From DUML01 sp050949905 (GTDB taxonomy: Bacteria; Bacillota; Desulfitobacteriia; Desulfitobacteriales; Syntrophobotulaceae): DNA of 64,000 bases. Numbering within the stretch: position 1 is the first letter of the stretch; each line of letters begins with the position of its first letter. Made by a program: the position numbers and the translations under genes. This document shows, in pieces, positions 35,816 to 43,547 of the stretch. The stretch lies in the NCBI GenBank assembly GCA_050949905.1, contig JBMNGP010000006.1, forward strand, positions 310,001 through 374,000, in the 5' to 3' direction. The notes below the pieces were generated by a model. It had not been told where the DNA came from. It saw only the letters and a list, made by a program, of their open reading frames with translations, and searched no databases.

Positions 35816-36808
35816 CTAAAATAATTCCGGGTATATAGCCTTGGCGGTTAGCTCCAAACCATCAATAATTCTAGGACCCTGCCTGCTGATAATATTGTTA
35901 TCCAAGCTAATTATCCGATTATTTTTGACAGCCCCGATGTTCTCCCATCCTTTGCGCTTTTTGATTATTTGGGCGGCATTAGGATCGGAATAACTATAGG
36001 TCTCAAAAATAACATCCGGATTGCGCGCAATTACTTGTTCACTGTTAAATTGGGCCCATCCCTGAACATCTTCAGCAATATTTATCCCGCCGGCTTTCGT
36101 AATGACTTCATGAAGAAAAGTCCCTTTTCCGGCCGTGAATAACTTACTGTCGACTTCCATCCAAACTTTGCGTTTTTCCTCAACGGGAAGTTGGGCCAGC
36201 TTTTCTTCAATCCGCTTTTCCTTAGCTTTCATTTCTTCGATAATTGCAGCTGCCTGCTCCTGCCTGTCCGTTATTTGGCCGGTCATAGCAATACTTTCGT
36301 AAACATCATCAATACCCTGGGCCTCAAATACCACTACCGGTATCCCCAAGCTCTTGATTTTCTTGGTATCTTCCGCGGATGCCAGCCAATACATTATTAA
36401 ATCGGGCTCGAGGTCAAGAATTTGCTCCAAATTGGGGTTTAAGGCATCCTCAAAAACATACTCAGCCTTATCTTTAACCTCGGCGGGATAATCATCCCAC
36501 TTGGTTACCGCCACAGGATACTCTCCAAGGGCACAGAGAATTTCCGTGGAACTGGGCAATAAGGATACAATTCTTGTCGGTTTAGCCGGGATAGTAACGG
36601 TTGCCCCAATATCATCGACAATAGTGAGCGGGTACTTGGTCTTTAAGTTCCCGGCAACATCCGGCTGCTCTCCCTGAGTAACCTGCGGCTGTTCTTGAGA
36701 CTGTCTCTCGGCTTGAGACTGCCCCCCCTTAGAAGCACTGCAGCCGACTAGTACCGTGGCTAAAAAAAGCATAAGTATGGTAATAATTGCTGTGCTCCGA
36801 CGCATCAA
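35816..36808 (-). CDS. btuF: Corrinoid-binding lipoprotein (BtuF-like)
   Basis: Substrate-binding lipoprotein of 330 residues. The signal peptide ends in the lipobox LVGCSASK (Cys about 23), followed by a Gln-rich tether and then the periplasmic-binding domain (RIVSLLPSSTEILCALGE) typical of BtuF/FhuD-like proteins. It lies about 95 bases upstream of btuC, with A/T-rich direct repeats (CATTCAAATTA) in between. Corrinoid specificity is inferred from the operon. Confidence 0.85.
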   Translation of the reverse strand: MMRRSTAIITILMLFLATVLVGCSASKGGQSQAERQSQEQPQVTQGEQPDVAGNLKTKYPLTIVDDIGATVTIPAKPTRIVSLLPSSTEILCALGEYPVAVTKWDDYPAEVKDKAEYVFEDALNPNLEQILDLEPDLIMYWLASAEDTKKIKSLGIPVVVFEAQGIDDVYESIAMTGQITDRQEQAAAIIEEMKAKEKRIEEKLAQLPVEEKRKVWMEVDSKLFTAGKGTFLHEVITKAGGINIAEDVQGWAQFNSEQVIARNPDVIFETYSYSDPNAAQIIKKRKGWENIGAVKNNRIISLDNNIISRQGPRIIDGLELTAKAIYPELF

Positions 36809-36904
36809 ATTATTCCCTCCTAGTTACGTAATTTTCTGGGTATATATTTTATTTCAGTGAAGCTATTTTTGATAGAAGAATACTTTCTTCTTAGCTAACA
36901 GAAA

Positions 36905-37531
36905 TTAGTTTTTTAGGATGGAAGAAGCGGTAAGATGCTGATAGTTTTTAATGACTTTTTCCTGCTCCCACTGCTTATCTTCTATACTCAGCTTATAACC
37001 TTGGGTGTTAGGAACCTGCCAATCAAAGAAACTTTTCCCGCCGGGAATATATTTTTCCAGAATAGCCATGATTGTCCCCCCGTGGATTACCAAAGCCGTA
37101 CTTTTCCAGCCGCCTTGTCTTATATCCTCAACTACTTCGCTAAAAGCCCGGCAGCAGCGTTCTTTATAAGACTGGATATCTTCGCCGCCCGGGGCTTTCT
37201 CCTTCCCACCGCCGGCGATCCATCTCCGGTAAAGAGGATTGGCTTTAAGCTCCGCATAGCTTTTTCCTTCAAATGCCCCAAAGTTATACTCGGCAAACCC
37301 GGGTACAATCTGGTAAGGAAGTTTCGGATAGATCCAGAAGGCTGTTTGCCTGCACCTTTCCCGTGGGCTGACATAAACTTTCTCCACTTTCGGGTAGTAA
37401 CCGGAGACAATCCTGGCTTTAAGTTCAAGAAGCCCGGCTTCACTAACCGGTTCATCGCCCGCGCCCGCATAGCGTCCTTCATAATTCCCTTGGGTTTTAG
37501 CATGTCGAATGAGATAAAGGTTATAAATCAT
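36905..37531 (-). CDS. cobC: Alpha-ribazole phosphatase-like histidine phosphatase
   Basis: Phosphoglycerate-mutase-fold phosphatase that removes phosphate from alpha-ribazole-phosphate or adenosylcobalamin-phosphate. The catalytic RHAKTQGN is at residue 9 from ATG 37531 (MIYNLYLIRHA), which I prefer because it overlaps the cobO stop; the frame's earlier ATG adds 14 unrelated residues. SPRERCRQTAFW and VIHGGTIMAILEKY complete the active site. Function is inferred from operon context, as the fold alone is not specific. Confidence 0.8.
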   Translation of the reverse strand: MIYNLYLIRHAKTQGNYEGRYAGAGDEPVSEAGLLELKARIVSGYYPKVEKVYVSPRERCRQTAFWIYPKLPYQIVPGFAEYNFGAFEGKSYAELKANPLYRRWIAGGGKEKAPGGEDIQSYKERCCRAFSEVVEDIRQGGWKSTALVIHGGTIMAILEKYIPGGKSFFDWQVPNTQGYKLSIEDKQWEQEKVIKNYQHLTASSILKN

Positions 37532-37532
37532 C

Positions 37533-38060
37533 TCAGAACTCAATACCCTTTCGCATTTTGATGCCCCGGTCATAGGGATGTTTAACCTTCACGATCTCGG
37601 AAACATAGTCAGCCAAAGCGATTAAATGTTCTGAAGCTCCCCGGCCGGTAATAACTAACTCCAATTTTTCCGGGCGTCCTTTGACAAAATCCTCTACTTC
37701 CTGAGCCCGAAGAATTCCCAGATTATAAGCAACAACCGCCTCATCCATAATAAGCAGGTCATACTCACCGGTCATTGCCAGTTCGGCAACTTCCGTGAAT
37801 AGCCTTCTCTGCTCACCACATACCCGCTCCCGCTCCCCCGCTGCCAGGTCATTGAAGAATCCTTTTAACGGCGGAGCTTTCACAACTTGCACTAAATCTT
37901 GGAGCCGGACTAAAGCTTGATGCTCGCCGGAGTTACCGGATTTTAAAAACTGGCAGTAAAGGATCTTCAGCCCTCTTCCGTAAGCTCTTAAAGCCAAGCC
38001 TAAGGCTGCTGTAGTCTTACCTTTCCCCTCGCCTGTATAGATGTGAAATAATCCCTTCAT
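37533..38060 (-). CDS. cobO: Corrinoid adenosyltransferase, CobA/CobO type
   Basis: Attaches adenosyl to Co(I) corrinoids, with ATP as donor. P-loop GEGKGKTTAALGLALRAYGRGL (written here in part) is at residues 11-22; the LLIMDEAVVAYNLGIL segment near 100 and ELVITGRGA follow. 175 residues matches the family. It has 2-3 bases overlap with cobC. With BtuFCD it would let the cell salvage incomplete corrinoids. Confidence 0.92.
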   Translation of the reverse strand: MKGLFHIYTGEGKGKTTAALGLALRAYGRGLKILYCQFLKSGNSGEHQALVRLQDLVQVVKAPPLKGFFNDLAAGERERVCGEQRRLFTEVAELAMTGEYDLLIMDEAVVAYNLGILRAQEVEDFVKGRPEKLELVITGRGASEHLIALADYVSEIVKVKHPYDRGIKMRKGIEF

Positions 38061-38093
38061 ACCATTAGCCCCCCTTTCGTAATTTCTCCGTCT

Positions 38094-38477
38094 TTAATCT
38101 TCTTTAATAATAACCGGGATTCCGGCCCAGACCCGCACAACTTTTTGGGCTCGGCCAGCCAAGAGCTGGTATACCCTGCCCGTCTCATCCCGCCAGCTTC
38201 TTTCTTCCTCCAGCAGAGGCACAATGCCACAGCCAATTTCCGTACCTAGCAAAATCTTTTGCTCGAAACGGTCAATATTTTCCTGAAAATATTGCCAGGG
38301 AGAGTATCCTTCAGCCAATAAAACCCTCACCCCATCCTGGATATTTTTAATTAGATCGGCCTCATACATCTTTGCAATATTTTCAGAAGTCAAATCACAA
38401 ATCTTCAGCTTCTCACCGTACTGGGTCAGAGCATAGTTAGTTTTGCCTTGATATTTGCCACCGATGATGAAAATCAT
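38094..38477 (-). CDS. Short CobU-like nucleotide-binding protein
   Basis: Protein of 127 residues. The start MIFIIGGKYQGKTNYA is a phosphate loop, and GTEIGCGIVPLLEEERSWRD matches the corresponding CobU segment. The middle of CobU including the guanylate-linking region is missing or changed. It stands between cobS and cobO, while a full-length CobU is encoded at 39315. It may be a regulatory or partial cobinamide kinase; such short forms occur in clostridial B12 operons. Confidence 0.65.
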   Translation of the reverse strand: MIFIIGGKYQGKTNYALTQYGEKLKICDLTSENIAKMYEADLIKNIQDGVRVLLAEGYSPWQYFQENIDRFEQKILLGTEIGCGIVPLLEEERSWRDETGRVYQLLAGRAQKVVRVWAGIPVIIKED

Positions 38478-38508
38478 TGATATCCCCCCCTATCCCCAAA
38501 GTCCTCAA

Positions 38509-39282
38509 CTAGACTACAATCTGCTTAATCATTACTAAAATAACCAGCAGCAAAAGTTCTGCCAATTCCACATAAGCCCCGGCTATATCCCCGGTAATCC
38601 CGCCAAAATTCTTTCTGGCAAAGAAATAATAAAAGGCGGTAAAGAGCATTAACCCTAGGGGGAGGAGCATACTGTAAAAACCATCCAGGAAATAGATAAA
38701 CCCGACACACATAGCCATAAAAAGTGCGAGTGCATAAAAGACACCTTGCTTTTGATTCTTGCCAAACATTACGGCTAAGCCGTCTTCTTTAGCATAGGGA
38801 AAGAAACAGAGCATTGCGGCTTGGGCTATCCGGGATAAGACCGGAATAAAAAGCAATAGATAAGCCTTTTCCCTCCCTGCTAAGAAGAGTTCGGAAAAGA
38901 AAGCAATTTTAAGCAAAAGCAGGCTGACCAGGGTTATAACGGCAAAAGCACCCACTCTCGAATCTTTCATTATTTTAAGTTTTTGCTCTATACTCTGCCT
39001 GGAAAAATAGGCATCGGCAGTATCCATCAAGCCGTCTAAATGCAGGCCGCCGGTAATAAAAGGATAGAATAAGGCCATCACGACCGCCTTGCTAAAAGCG
39101 GAGAAAGTCAAATTATCCAGCAAGCAAAATAAACCATAGCCCAAAGAACCGATCCCTAAGCCAACCAGCGGCATCAACGCCGGCAAAAACTTAAGCCTCC
39201 GTTCTGTCCACTTGAGCATTGGCAACGGAATGATCGTTAAAAAGGAGAAAGCTATTACGATCGCACTCAGAAAATCTTTCAT
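38509..39282 (-). CDS. cobS: Adenosylcobinamide-GDP ribazoletransferase
   Basis: Membrane enzyme joining GDP-cobinamide to alpha-ribazole to complete the nucleotide loop. 257 residues with about six helices; the acidic motif GLHLDGLMDTADAYFS near residue 80 and KDSRVGAFAV are family signatures. It lies between cobU and the short CobU-like gene, all on one transcript. Confidence 0.92.
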   Translation of the reverse strand: MKDFLSAIVIAFSFLTIIPLPMLKWTERRLKFLPALMPLVGLGIGSLGYGLFCLLDNLTFSAFSKAVVMALFYPFITGGLHLDGLMDTADAYFSRQSIEQKLKIMKDSRVGAFAVITLVSLLLLKIAFFSELFLAGREKAYLLLFIPVLSRIAQAAMLCFFPYAKEDGLAVMFGKNQKQGVFYALALFMAMCVGFIYFLDGFYSMLLPLGLMLFTAFYYFFARKNFGGITGDIAGAYVELAELLLLVILVMIKQIVV

Positions 39283-39314
39283 AGTTTAATAATTCCTATC
39301 CTTATAGTCCTGAT

Positions 39315-39893
39315 TTAATTTGAGAATTGATTAGGAACAATTCCTTTATGGCAATGGTAACCCCCATATACACACTCTATGGCCAAGTCACTGCTTGCGG
39401 CCAGTCGGATATGCAACTGAGCCAAAGCCTTAATATAAGCTTCGGTGGAATTTTCATAGAGGATGCCATCACTAAAAACATCATTAGAAATAACAATCAG
39501 ATTGGCGGCCTTATTTTGAATTTTGGCAAGATCATTGAGGATCTTCTCACAGATCATTTGAAGATAACCCAATTGGGAAAAACTTACTTCACTCTCAACT
39601 GCTTCCTCAAACATTTCATTAGCCAAAAGGGTCCCCAGGCAATCCAAGAGTACGGTATCTTGTTTCTTAAGCAAAGGAGCCATATCCCCTATTGAGGAAC
39701 TTTTATCCATAGTTAAAAAGCTTTTATCCGCCCTATTTTGCTGGTGTATCAGAATCCTCTTGGCAATTTCTTCATCATAATAGCGTGCTGTTGCCAGATA
39801 GATTTTCCTGTTCCCATCGGCTAAAGCTGCCGCCAGCTTTTCTCCCAATGAACTTTTGCCGCTGCGGACGCCGCCTGATATAAAAACCAGCAC
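39315..39893 (-). CDS. cobU: Adenosylcobinamide kinase / guanylyltransferase
   Basis: Bifunctional enzyme: phosphorylates adenosylcobinamide and adds GMP. The P-loop FISGGVRSGKSSLGE is at the N-terminus, followed by YLATARYYDEEIAKRILIHQQNRA and LLDCLGTLLANEM. 192 residues is normal. It overlaps neither neighbour; cobT ends 10 bases upstream. Confidence 0.9.
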   Translation of the reverse strand: MLVFISGGVRSGKSSLGEKLAAALADGNRKIYLATARYYDEEIAKRILIHQQNRADKSFLTMDKSSSIGDMAPLLKKQDTVLLDCLGTLLANEMFEEAVESEVSFSQLGYLQMICEKILNDLAKIQNKAANLIVISNDVFSDGILYENSTEAYIKALAQLHIRLAASSDLAIECVYGGYHCHKGIVPNQFSN

Positions 39894-39902
39894 TTAACTC
39901 CC

Positions 39903-40994
39903 TCATTTCTGCTTTCTCTGTTCTTCCCGGATATCCACTAGGACACTGCCGTCAATATCACCCTGGGAAAACGTACCCATCTCCCGTCCAATGGCTAGAG
40001 CACAATCAATTAAATAAAAAGCCAAAGGACAGCCGGAGCCTTCACCTAGGCGCATCTCCAACTGCAAATAGGCCTCTAGCCCCAGTTCCTTCAGCACTGC
40101 AGCATACCCGGGTTCCGCAGAAAAATGCGAGGGGATCATGTAAGAAACCGCCAGGGGATTTAGCCTGGCTGCAACAAGTGCGGCAGTAATAGATATCACG
40201 CCGTCAATCACTACCGGGATTTTGTGATAAGCACAGCCCAGGAACACTCCCGCCATCGCAGCAAGGTCATAACCCCCTACTTTGCTTAAAACTTCGAGCG
40301 GATCTTCGGGATTCGGCCGATGTTTGGCAACAACAGCTTTTACAACTTCGATCTTATGCTGATAATCCTCTTCCGTCATCCCGGCTCCTTTGCCTACAAC
40401 AACTTCAGCGGAAAAATCCGTAAGCCCCATGATCACCGTAGCGGAAGTACTGGTGTTGCCAATACCCATTTCCCCGGTGCCGATAACCTGGTAACCTTTA
40501 GCTGCCAAATACTCAACCATCGAAATCCCAATTTCCAGGGCCTGAATAACCTCTTCCCTAGTCATAGCCGCTTCCTTCAGCATATTTCTGGTACCGCGGC
40601 GGATCTTTTTATTGATAATCCGGTCATAAGGCAAATCAGCATTTACGCCGATATCTACCAGGATAACATCAGAACCCGCCTGGTTGCTTAAGACATTGAT
40701 CCCGGCCAGTCCCTTGGTCATATTGAGAAACTGGATGGCCGTCACTGCTGCCGGTGCTGAACTAACCCCTTCCTCACATATCCCATTGTCTGAGGCAAAA
40801 ACCACCACGGCTTTTTTAGCCAGAGGATTACTCTTAACTTGGCCGGTTATTGACGCAATACGCACGGCTATTTCCTCCAGCTTACCCAGACTGCCTATAG
40901 GTTTCAGAAGATTATCCAGATGTTGCTTGCTCTCTTCCGCTGCTTTTTCTGATACCGGTGTTATTCCTGTGATTACTTTGTTTAATAATGACAT
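39903..40994 (-). CDS. cobT: Nicotinate-nucleotide:DMB phosphoribosyltransferase
   Basis: Makes alpha-ribazole phosphate from nicotinate mononucleotide and a lower-ligand base (such as 5,6-dimethylbenzimidazole). 363 residues; KPIGSLGKLEEIA, FASDNGICEEGVS, GEMGIGNTSTS and the catalytic-Glu segment RLGEGSGCPLA are intact. The lower base really used is not shown; no BluB or BzaA-F gene is present, so the base may be scavenged. Confidence 0.92.
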   Translation of the reverse strand: MSLLNKVITGITPVSEKAAEESKQHLDNLLKPIGSLGKLEEIAVRIASITGQVKSNPLAKKAVVVFASDNGICEEGVSSAPAAVTAIQFLNMTKGLAGINVLSNQAGSDVILVDIGVNADLPYDRIINKKIRRGTRNMLKEAAMTREEVIQALEIGISMVEYLAAKGYQVIGTGEMGIGNTSTSATVIMGLTDFSAEVVVGKGAGMTEEDYQHKIEVVKAVVAKHRPNPEDPLEVLSKVGGYDLAAMAGVFLGCAYHKIPVVIDGVISITAALVAARLNPLAVSYMIPSHFSAEPGYAAVLKELGLEAYLQLEMRLGEGSGCPLAFYLIDCALAIGREMGTFSQGDIDGSVLVDIREEQRKQK

Positions 40995-41014
40995 AATATT
41001 CCCTCCGTTAATTC

Positions 41015-41674
41015 TTATAAAACTGAGATATTCTGAAACCAGTAACCGTTTTGATAAGTTTGCTCTTTAAGCTCAATTTTAACTCCCTCCGAAAAGATCG
41101 GACCGTCAAGAACTACGGTATGATACTCTCCTTCCTCACCCGAAGGGTCAACACCCCTTTTTTCAAAAGTCCTTATTAACTCCAAATCCAGCGTTCGCCC
41201 TAAAATTTCTTTTTCTAAAGCCTGCTCTTTCACCGCAACAACTACAGCCTGAAAGCCCTCCCTGATGAATTCCCTGAGCAAATCCATTCTGGCATCTTGC
41301 CATAAGGGCTCAAAGGCTTGAAGGCCGGTCTCGGCACAGACTCTTTCTACCCATTCCCTATGGCCTTCCAGATCAATATCGCCGAATACCCCGGCTGCGA
41401 TACCCTGGGATTTAAACTCCTGCAGTGCAGTTATGAACACTTCTTCATAAGCATCCCAAGCGGCAATTTTGGAGATAAGCGGAACACCCAAAGCCTTAGC
41501 CTGTTTCTTTAAGAGCTCAACCGGCAAATGATGTGACTTGGACCTTTGGCTATCTTCCATTATGGTTAGTAAATATCGCGGCAGCCCTCCTTCCTTAACC
41601 GCCCGGTAATAGGCCAGACAGGCATCCTTGCCGCCGCTCCAGGAACAGAAAAACGGCTTTTCTTTAATAGACAT
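41015..41674 (-). CDS. DUF71/Dph6-family ATP-dependent ligase, B12-operon type
   Basis: PP-loop protein of 219 residues. It begins with FCSWSGGKDACLAYYRA (the SGGKD ATP-binding loop) and ends with GEEGEYHTVVLDGPIF, both of the diphthine-ammonia ligase family. In bacteria several members lie in corrinoid operons and a link to B12 metabolism has been proposed. Here it is the first gene behind the riboswitch and 20 bases before cobT, which favours a corrinoid-related amidation or salvage step. The reaction is not established. Confidence 0.75.
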   Translation of the reverse strand: MSIKEKPFFCSWSGGKDACLAYYRAVKEGGLPRYLLTIMEDSQRSKSHHLPVELLKKQAKALGVPLISKIAAWDAYEEVFITALQEFKSQGIAAGVFGDIDLEGHREWVERVCAETGLQAFEPLWQDARMDLLREFIREGFQAVVVAVKEQALEKEILGRTLDLELIRTFEKRGVDPSGEEGEYHTVVLDGPIFSEGVKIELKEQTYQNGYWFQNISVL

Positions 41675-41702
41675 GATTTCATCTCCCGGTATTTAAATGA
41701 AT

Positions 41703-41737
41703 AAAAAAATAACCACTCCTTCCTGGAAATGGTTATT
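41703..41737 (-). terminator. Riboswitch expression-platform terminator
   Basis: AATAACCA (41708-41715) pairs with TGGTTATT (41730-41737). On the minus strand the stem is followed by seven T. It lies between the cobalamin aptamer and the first gene at 41674, so it is the probable ligand-responsive terminator. Confidence 0.8.
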
Positions 41738-41804
41738 ACCAAAGACTTTCCGTCAAAAAGTTTAAGCAAACCTTAAGACATATTTCTCTTCCCCAATCCC
41801 AGGA

Positions 41805-42062
41805 GTTACATACAGGCAGGTCTACCGACTTGGCTTCATCCTACTTTGATACCTTCCCGCCGGTCGTACTGCTTCCTTGCCGTCCTTGGCACCTCAGTAC
41901 TAGGTCGTCCTGACCGTCGCACCGCTCCTTGCCATCCATGGCACCGCGGTACTAGGTCGTCCTGACCGTTGCAGTGGTATATCATCATTTCGTCAGCTTC
42001 ACGGTTGCTGGGACAGTTCCGGGATTCTCACCCGCTTCCCTATTAAGCATTTCTGCACCCGT
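41805..42062 (-). promoter_or_regulatory. Cobalamin riboswitch with internal tandem duplication
   Basis: On the minus strand the 5' part reads TTAATAGGGAAGCGGGTG then AGAATCCCGGAACTGTCCC, and the 3' part contains the B12 box-like GAAGCCAAGTCGGTAGACC (41839-41819), the conserved elements of the cobalamin aptamer. Between them is an expanded arm holding two tandem copies of about 52 bases (41863-41915 and 41916-41967, roughly 80% identical, both ending in the same GGTCGTCCTGACC on the plus strand). It controls the operon 41674 to 32933. Confidence 0.9.
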
Positions 42063-42106
42063 ATAATCAGCTATTTAGTCTAGCTATATATTCAATTAAA
42101 TAAATA

Positions 42107-42976
42107 CTATCCTATTTTGGACTCTTTAGCAATTAGTCTAAGCTTAGGTTTTAGTCTATTAGGCTCGGCAGGAATTGATTGTGAAAAGCCCAAACCAATA
42201 TACTGGGAAAAATTATTGTATAAGTCCCGCAGATACTCTGGATTGGAACCGTCCAGTTTTAGAATCGAAGTTTTAGCCTTTGCCAAGTATTTAATAAGAA
42301 TAGCAACATCTAAAGACTCGTCCCATCCCCCCCAGGCCATGCCCAAATTGTAGCCTACCTGCTTACCTAACTCAATCTGCTTACCCTTCATTCCAACAAT
42401 ACCTGCCGATATTCTAGCGGCTAAGGCGGTAATTAAAGCCCTTTCTTTCCCGAGAATTAGCTCTTTATCCGCCAACGTTTTTCTTTTGTTCCTAAGACTC
42501 CACCTCTGGACCACACCTTCGTTCATTGTTTTAATGAGGCTTAAGAAGTCTTCAGCATAAGCGTGTAAGTCATCTTGACAGAGCAAGATAAATACTTTAC
42601 CCAGAACAAAATCCCCAAAAAGTACGGCATATTGTCTGTCACGTTCCGGCAGCTCTTCCTTTGAGGCCAGTTGGTGAATCTTATGGGCCATATAGGTATA
42701 CTGAGTTACCAAAGCCAAGTTAAAAATTAATTTCTTCTTAACCTCATTTCCCATAGAAAGCGCAAAGACCAAAGACGGGCAAACTTCCCAGTCTAATTTG
42801 TTCATCGGCAAATCCAAAACTTCTTGATAATAAAGGGATTTAAAAGTTAATTCCTGCTCAATAAAGCATTTTAGCTTATCCATTTCCGGACGAAAATTAC
42901 TGATTATAGTAAACAATCTCCTCCCATTCCTGAAATTTCCCCTGCATTTCTTGAGATAAAACAATCCACATTGCAA
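42107..42976 (-). CDS. Polyprenyl synthetase-like protein without the DDxxD motifs
   Basis: Protein of 289 residues (or 258 from ATG 42883, MDKLKCFIEQEL). The helical pattern resembles trans-isoprenyl diphosphate synthases: an IHQLASKEELPERDRQYAV region where the first Asp-rich motif would be, then LFGDFVLGKVFILL, KERALITALAARISAGIVG and YNLGMAWGGWDESLD in place of the second DDxxD. Both catalytic Asp-rich motifs are lost. It could be the non-catalytic partner subunit of a heterodimeric prenyl synthase, or have a new role. It follows tatA by 42 bases downstream of the dehalogenase genes. Confidence 0.55.
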   Translation of the reverse strand: MQCGLFYLKKCRGNFRNGRRLFTIISNFRPEMDKLKCFIEQELTFKSLYYQEVLDLPMNKLDWEVCPSLVFALSMGNEVKKKLIFNLALVTQYTYMAHKIHQLASKEELPERDRQYAVLFGDFVLGKVFILLCQDDLHAYAEDFLSLIKTMNEGVVQRWSLRNKRKTLADKELILGKERALITALAARISAGIVGMKGKQIELGKQVGYNLGMAWGGWDESLDVAILIKYLAKAKTSILKLDGSNPEYLRDLYNNFSQYIGLGFSQSIPAEPNRLKPKLRLIAKESKIG

Positions 42977-43017
42977 TCACAGAATCCGAATCACCAATTT
43001 ATACTTATTTCTCACTG

Positions 43018-43209
43018 TTATGAAGACGCTTCATTTTTCTTTTCACTTTTTTCTTCCTGCTCATCCTTGGTAGCTGCTCTAAATTCCTTAATTCCGCCTC
43101 CTAAGGCTTTGCCCAGGTCGGGCAGTTTTCCCGGCCCGAAAATGATTAAAGCAATTATTAAGAGAATGACAGCTACAGTTGGAGTTATCATGCCGACCAA
43201 AGAGTACAT
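43018..43209 (-). CDS. tatA: TatA/TatE-type Sec-independent translocase subunit
   Basis: Pore-forming Tat subunit of 63 residues. One N-terminal helix (VAVILLIIALIIFGPGKLPDLGKALGGG) is followed by the FGP hinge, an amphipathic helix and a charged tail. It is downstream of rdhABC in the same direction, and the dehalogenase carries a Tat signal, so a dedicated export subunit is likely. No TatC is in the window. Confidence 0.92.
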   Translation of the reverse strand: MYSLVGMITPTVAVILLIIALIIFGPGKLPDLGKALGGGIKEFRAATKDEQEEKSEKKNEASS

Positions 43210-43318
43210 ATGATAATCCCCCCTCTCTATGTTAGAAAAGATATTTTCTTAATCTTCCAGTTATCAAACAACTCTCAACCGGCAAAGCTTCTTAGGCAGA
43301 AGAATTATTATTCTTATG

Positions 43319-43356
43319 TTAGCATAGAAAAAATGTTTTTTCGTTAGCATAGACTA
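43319..43356. promoter_or_regulatory. Two copies of TTAGCATAGA motif upstream of tatA
   Basis: TTAGCATAGA occurs at 43319-43328 and TTAGCATAGACTAC at 43344-43357, 25 bases apart, about 110-150 bases upstream of the tatA start. Similar sequences lie upstream of other rdh genes (48296, 51086, 56762). Candidate operator of the CprK-like regulator. The remaining gap (43210-43547) contains a hairpin GAGTAGTT...AACTACTC (43376-43399), a possible terminator of the rdhABC transcript, and no gene that I can see. Confidence 0.45.
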
Positions 43357-43547
43357 CACTTTTCCAAAAATTCTGGAGTAGTTGCTCATTGAACTACTCA
43401 TGCTTGCCTAGGTTCAGCAACACCAATGCTTGGATGAAATCTGTAAAAGCTTGGCAGCTAAAAACTAAGTAATGTCCTAGAGCTTGAAGATTCTACGGAC
43501 AAAGTCCGATAGCAATGGTAAAACTAATATCGGGATACTAAGAATCG

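Noticed and set aside
36935..37561. 208-codon plus-strand frame opposite cobC
   Set aside because: It is the antisense of cobC and the start of cobO; the protein shows no motif.
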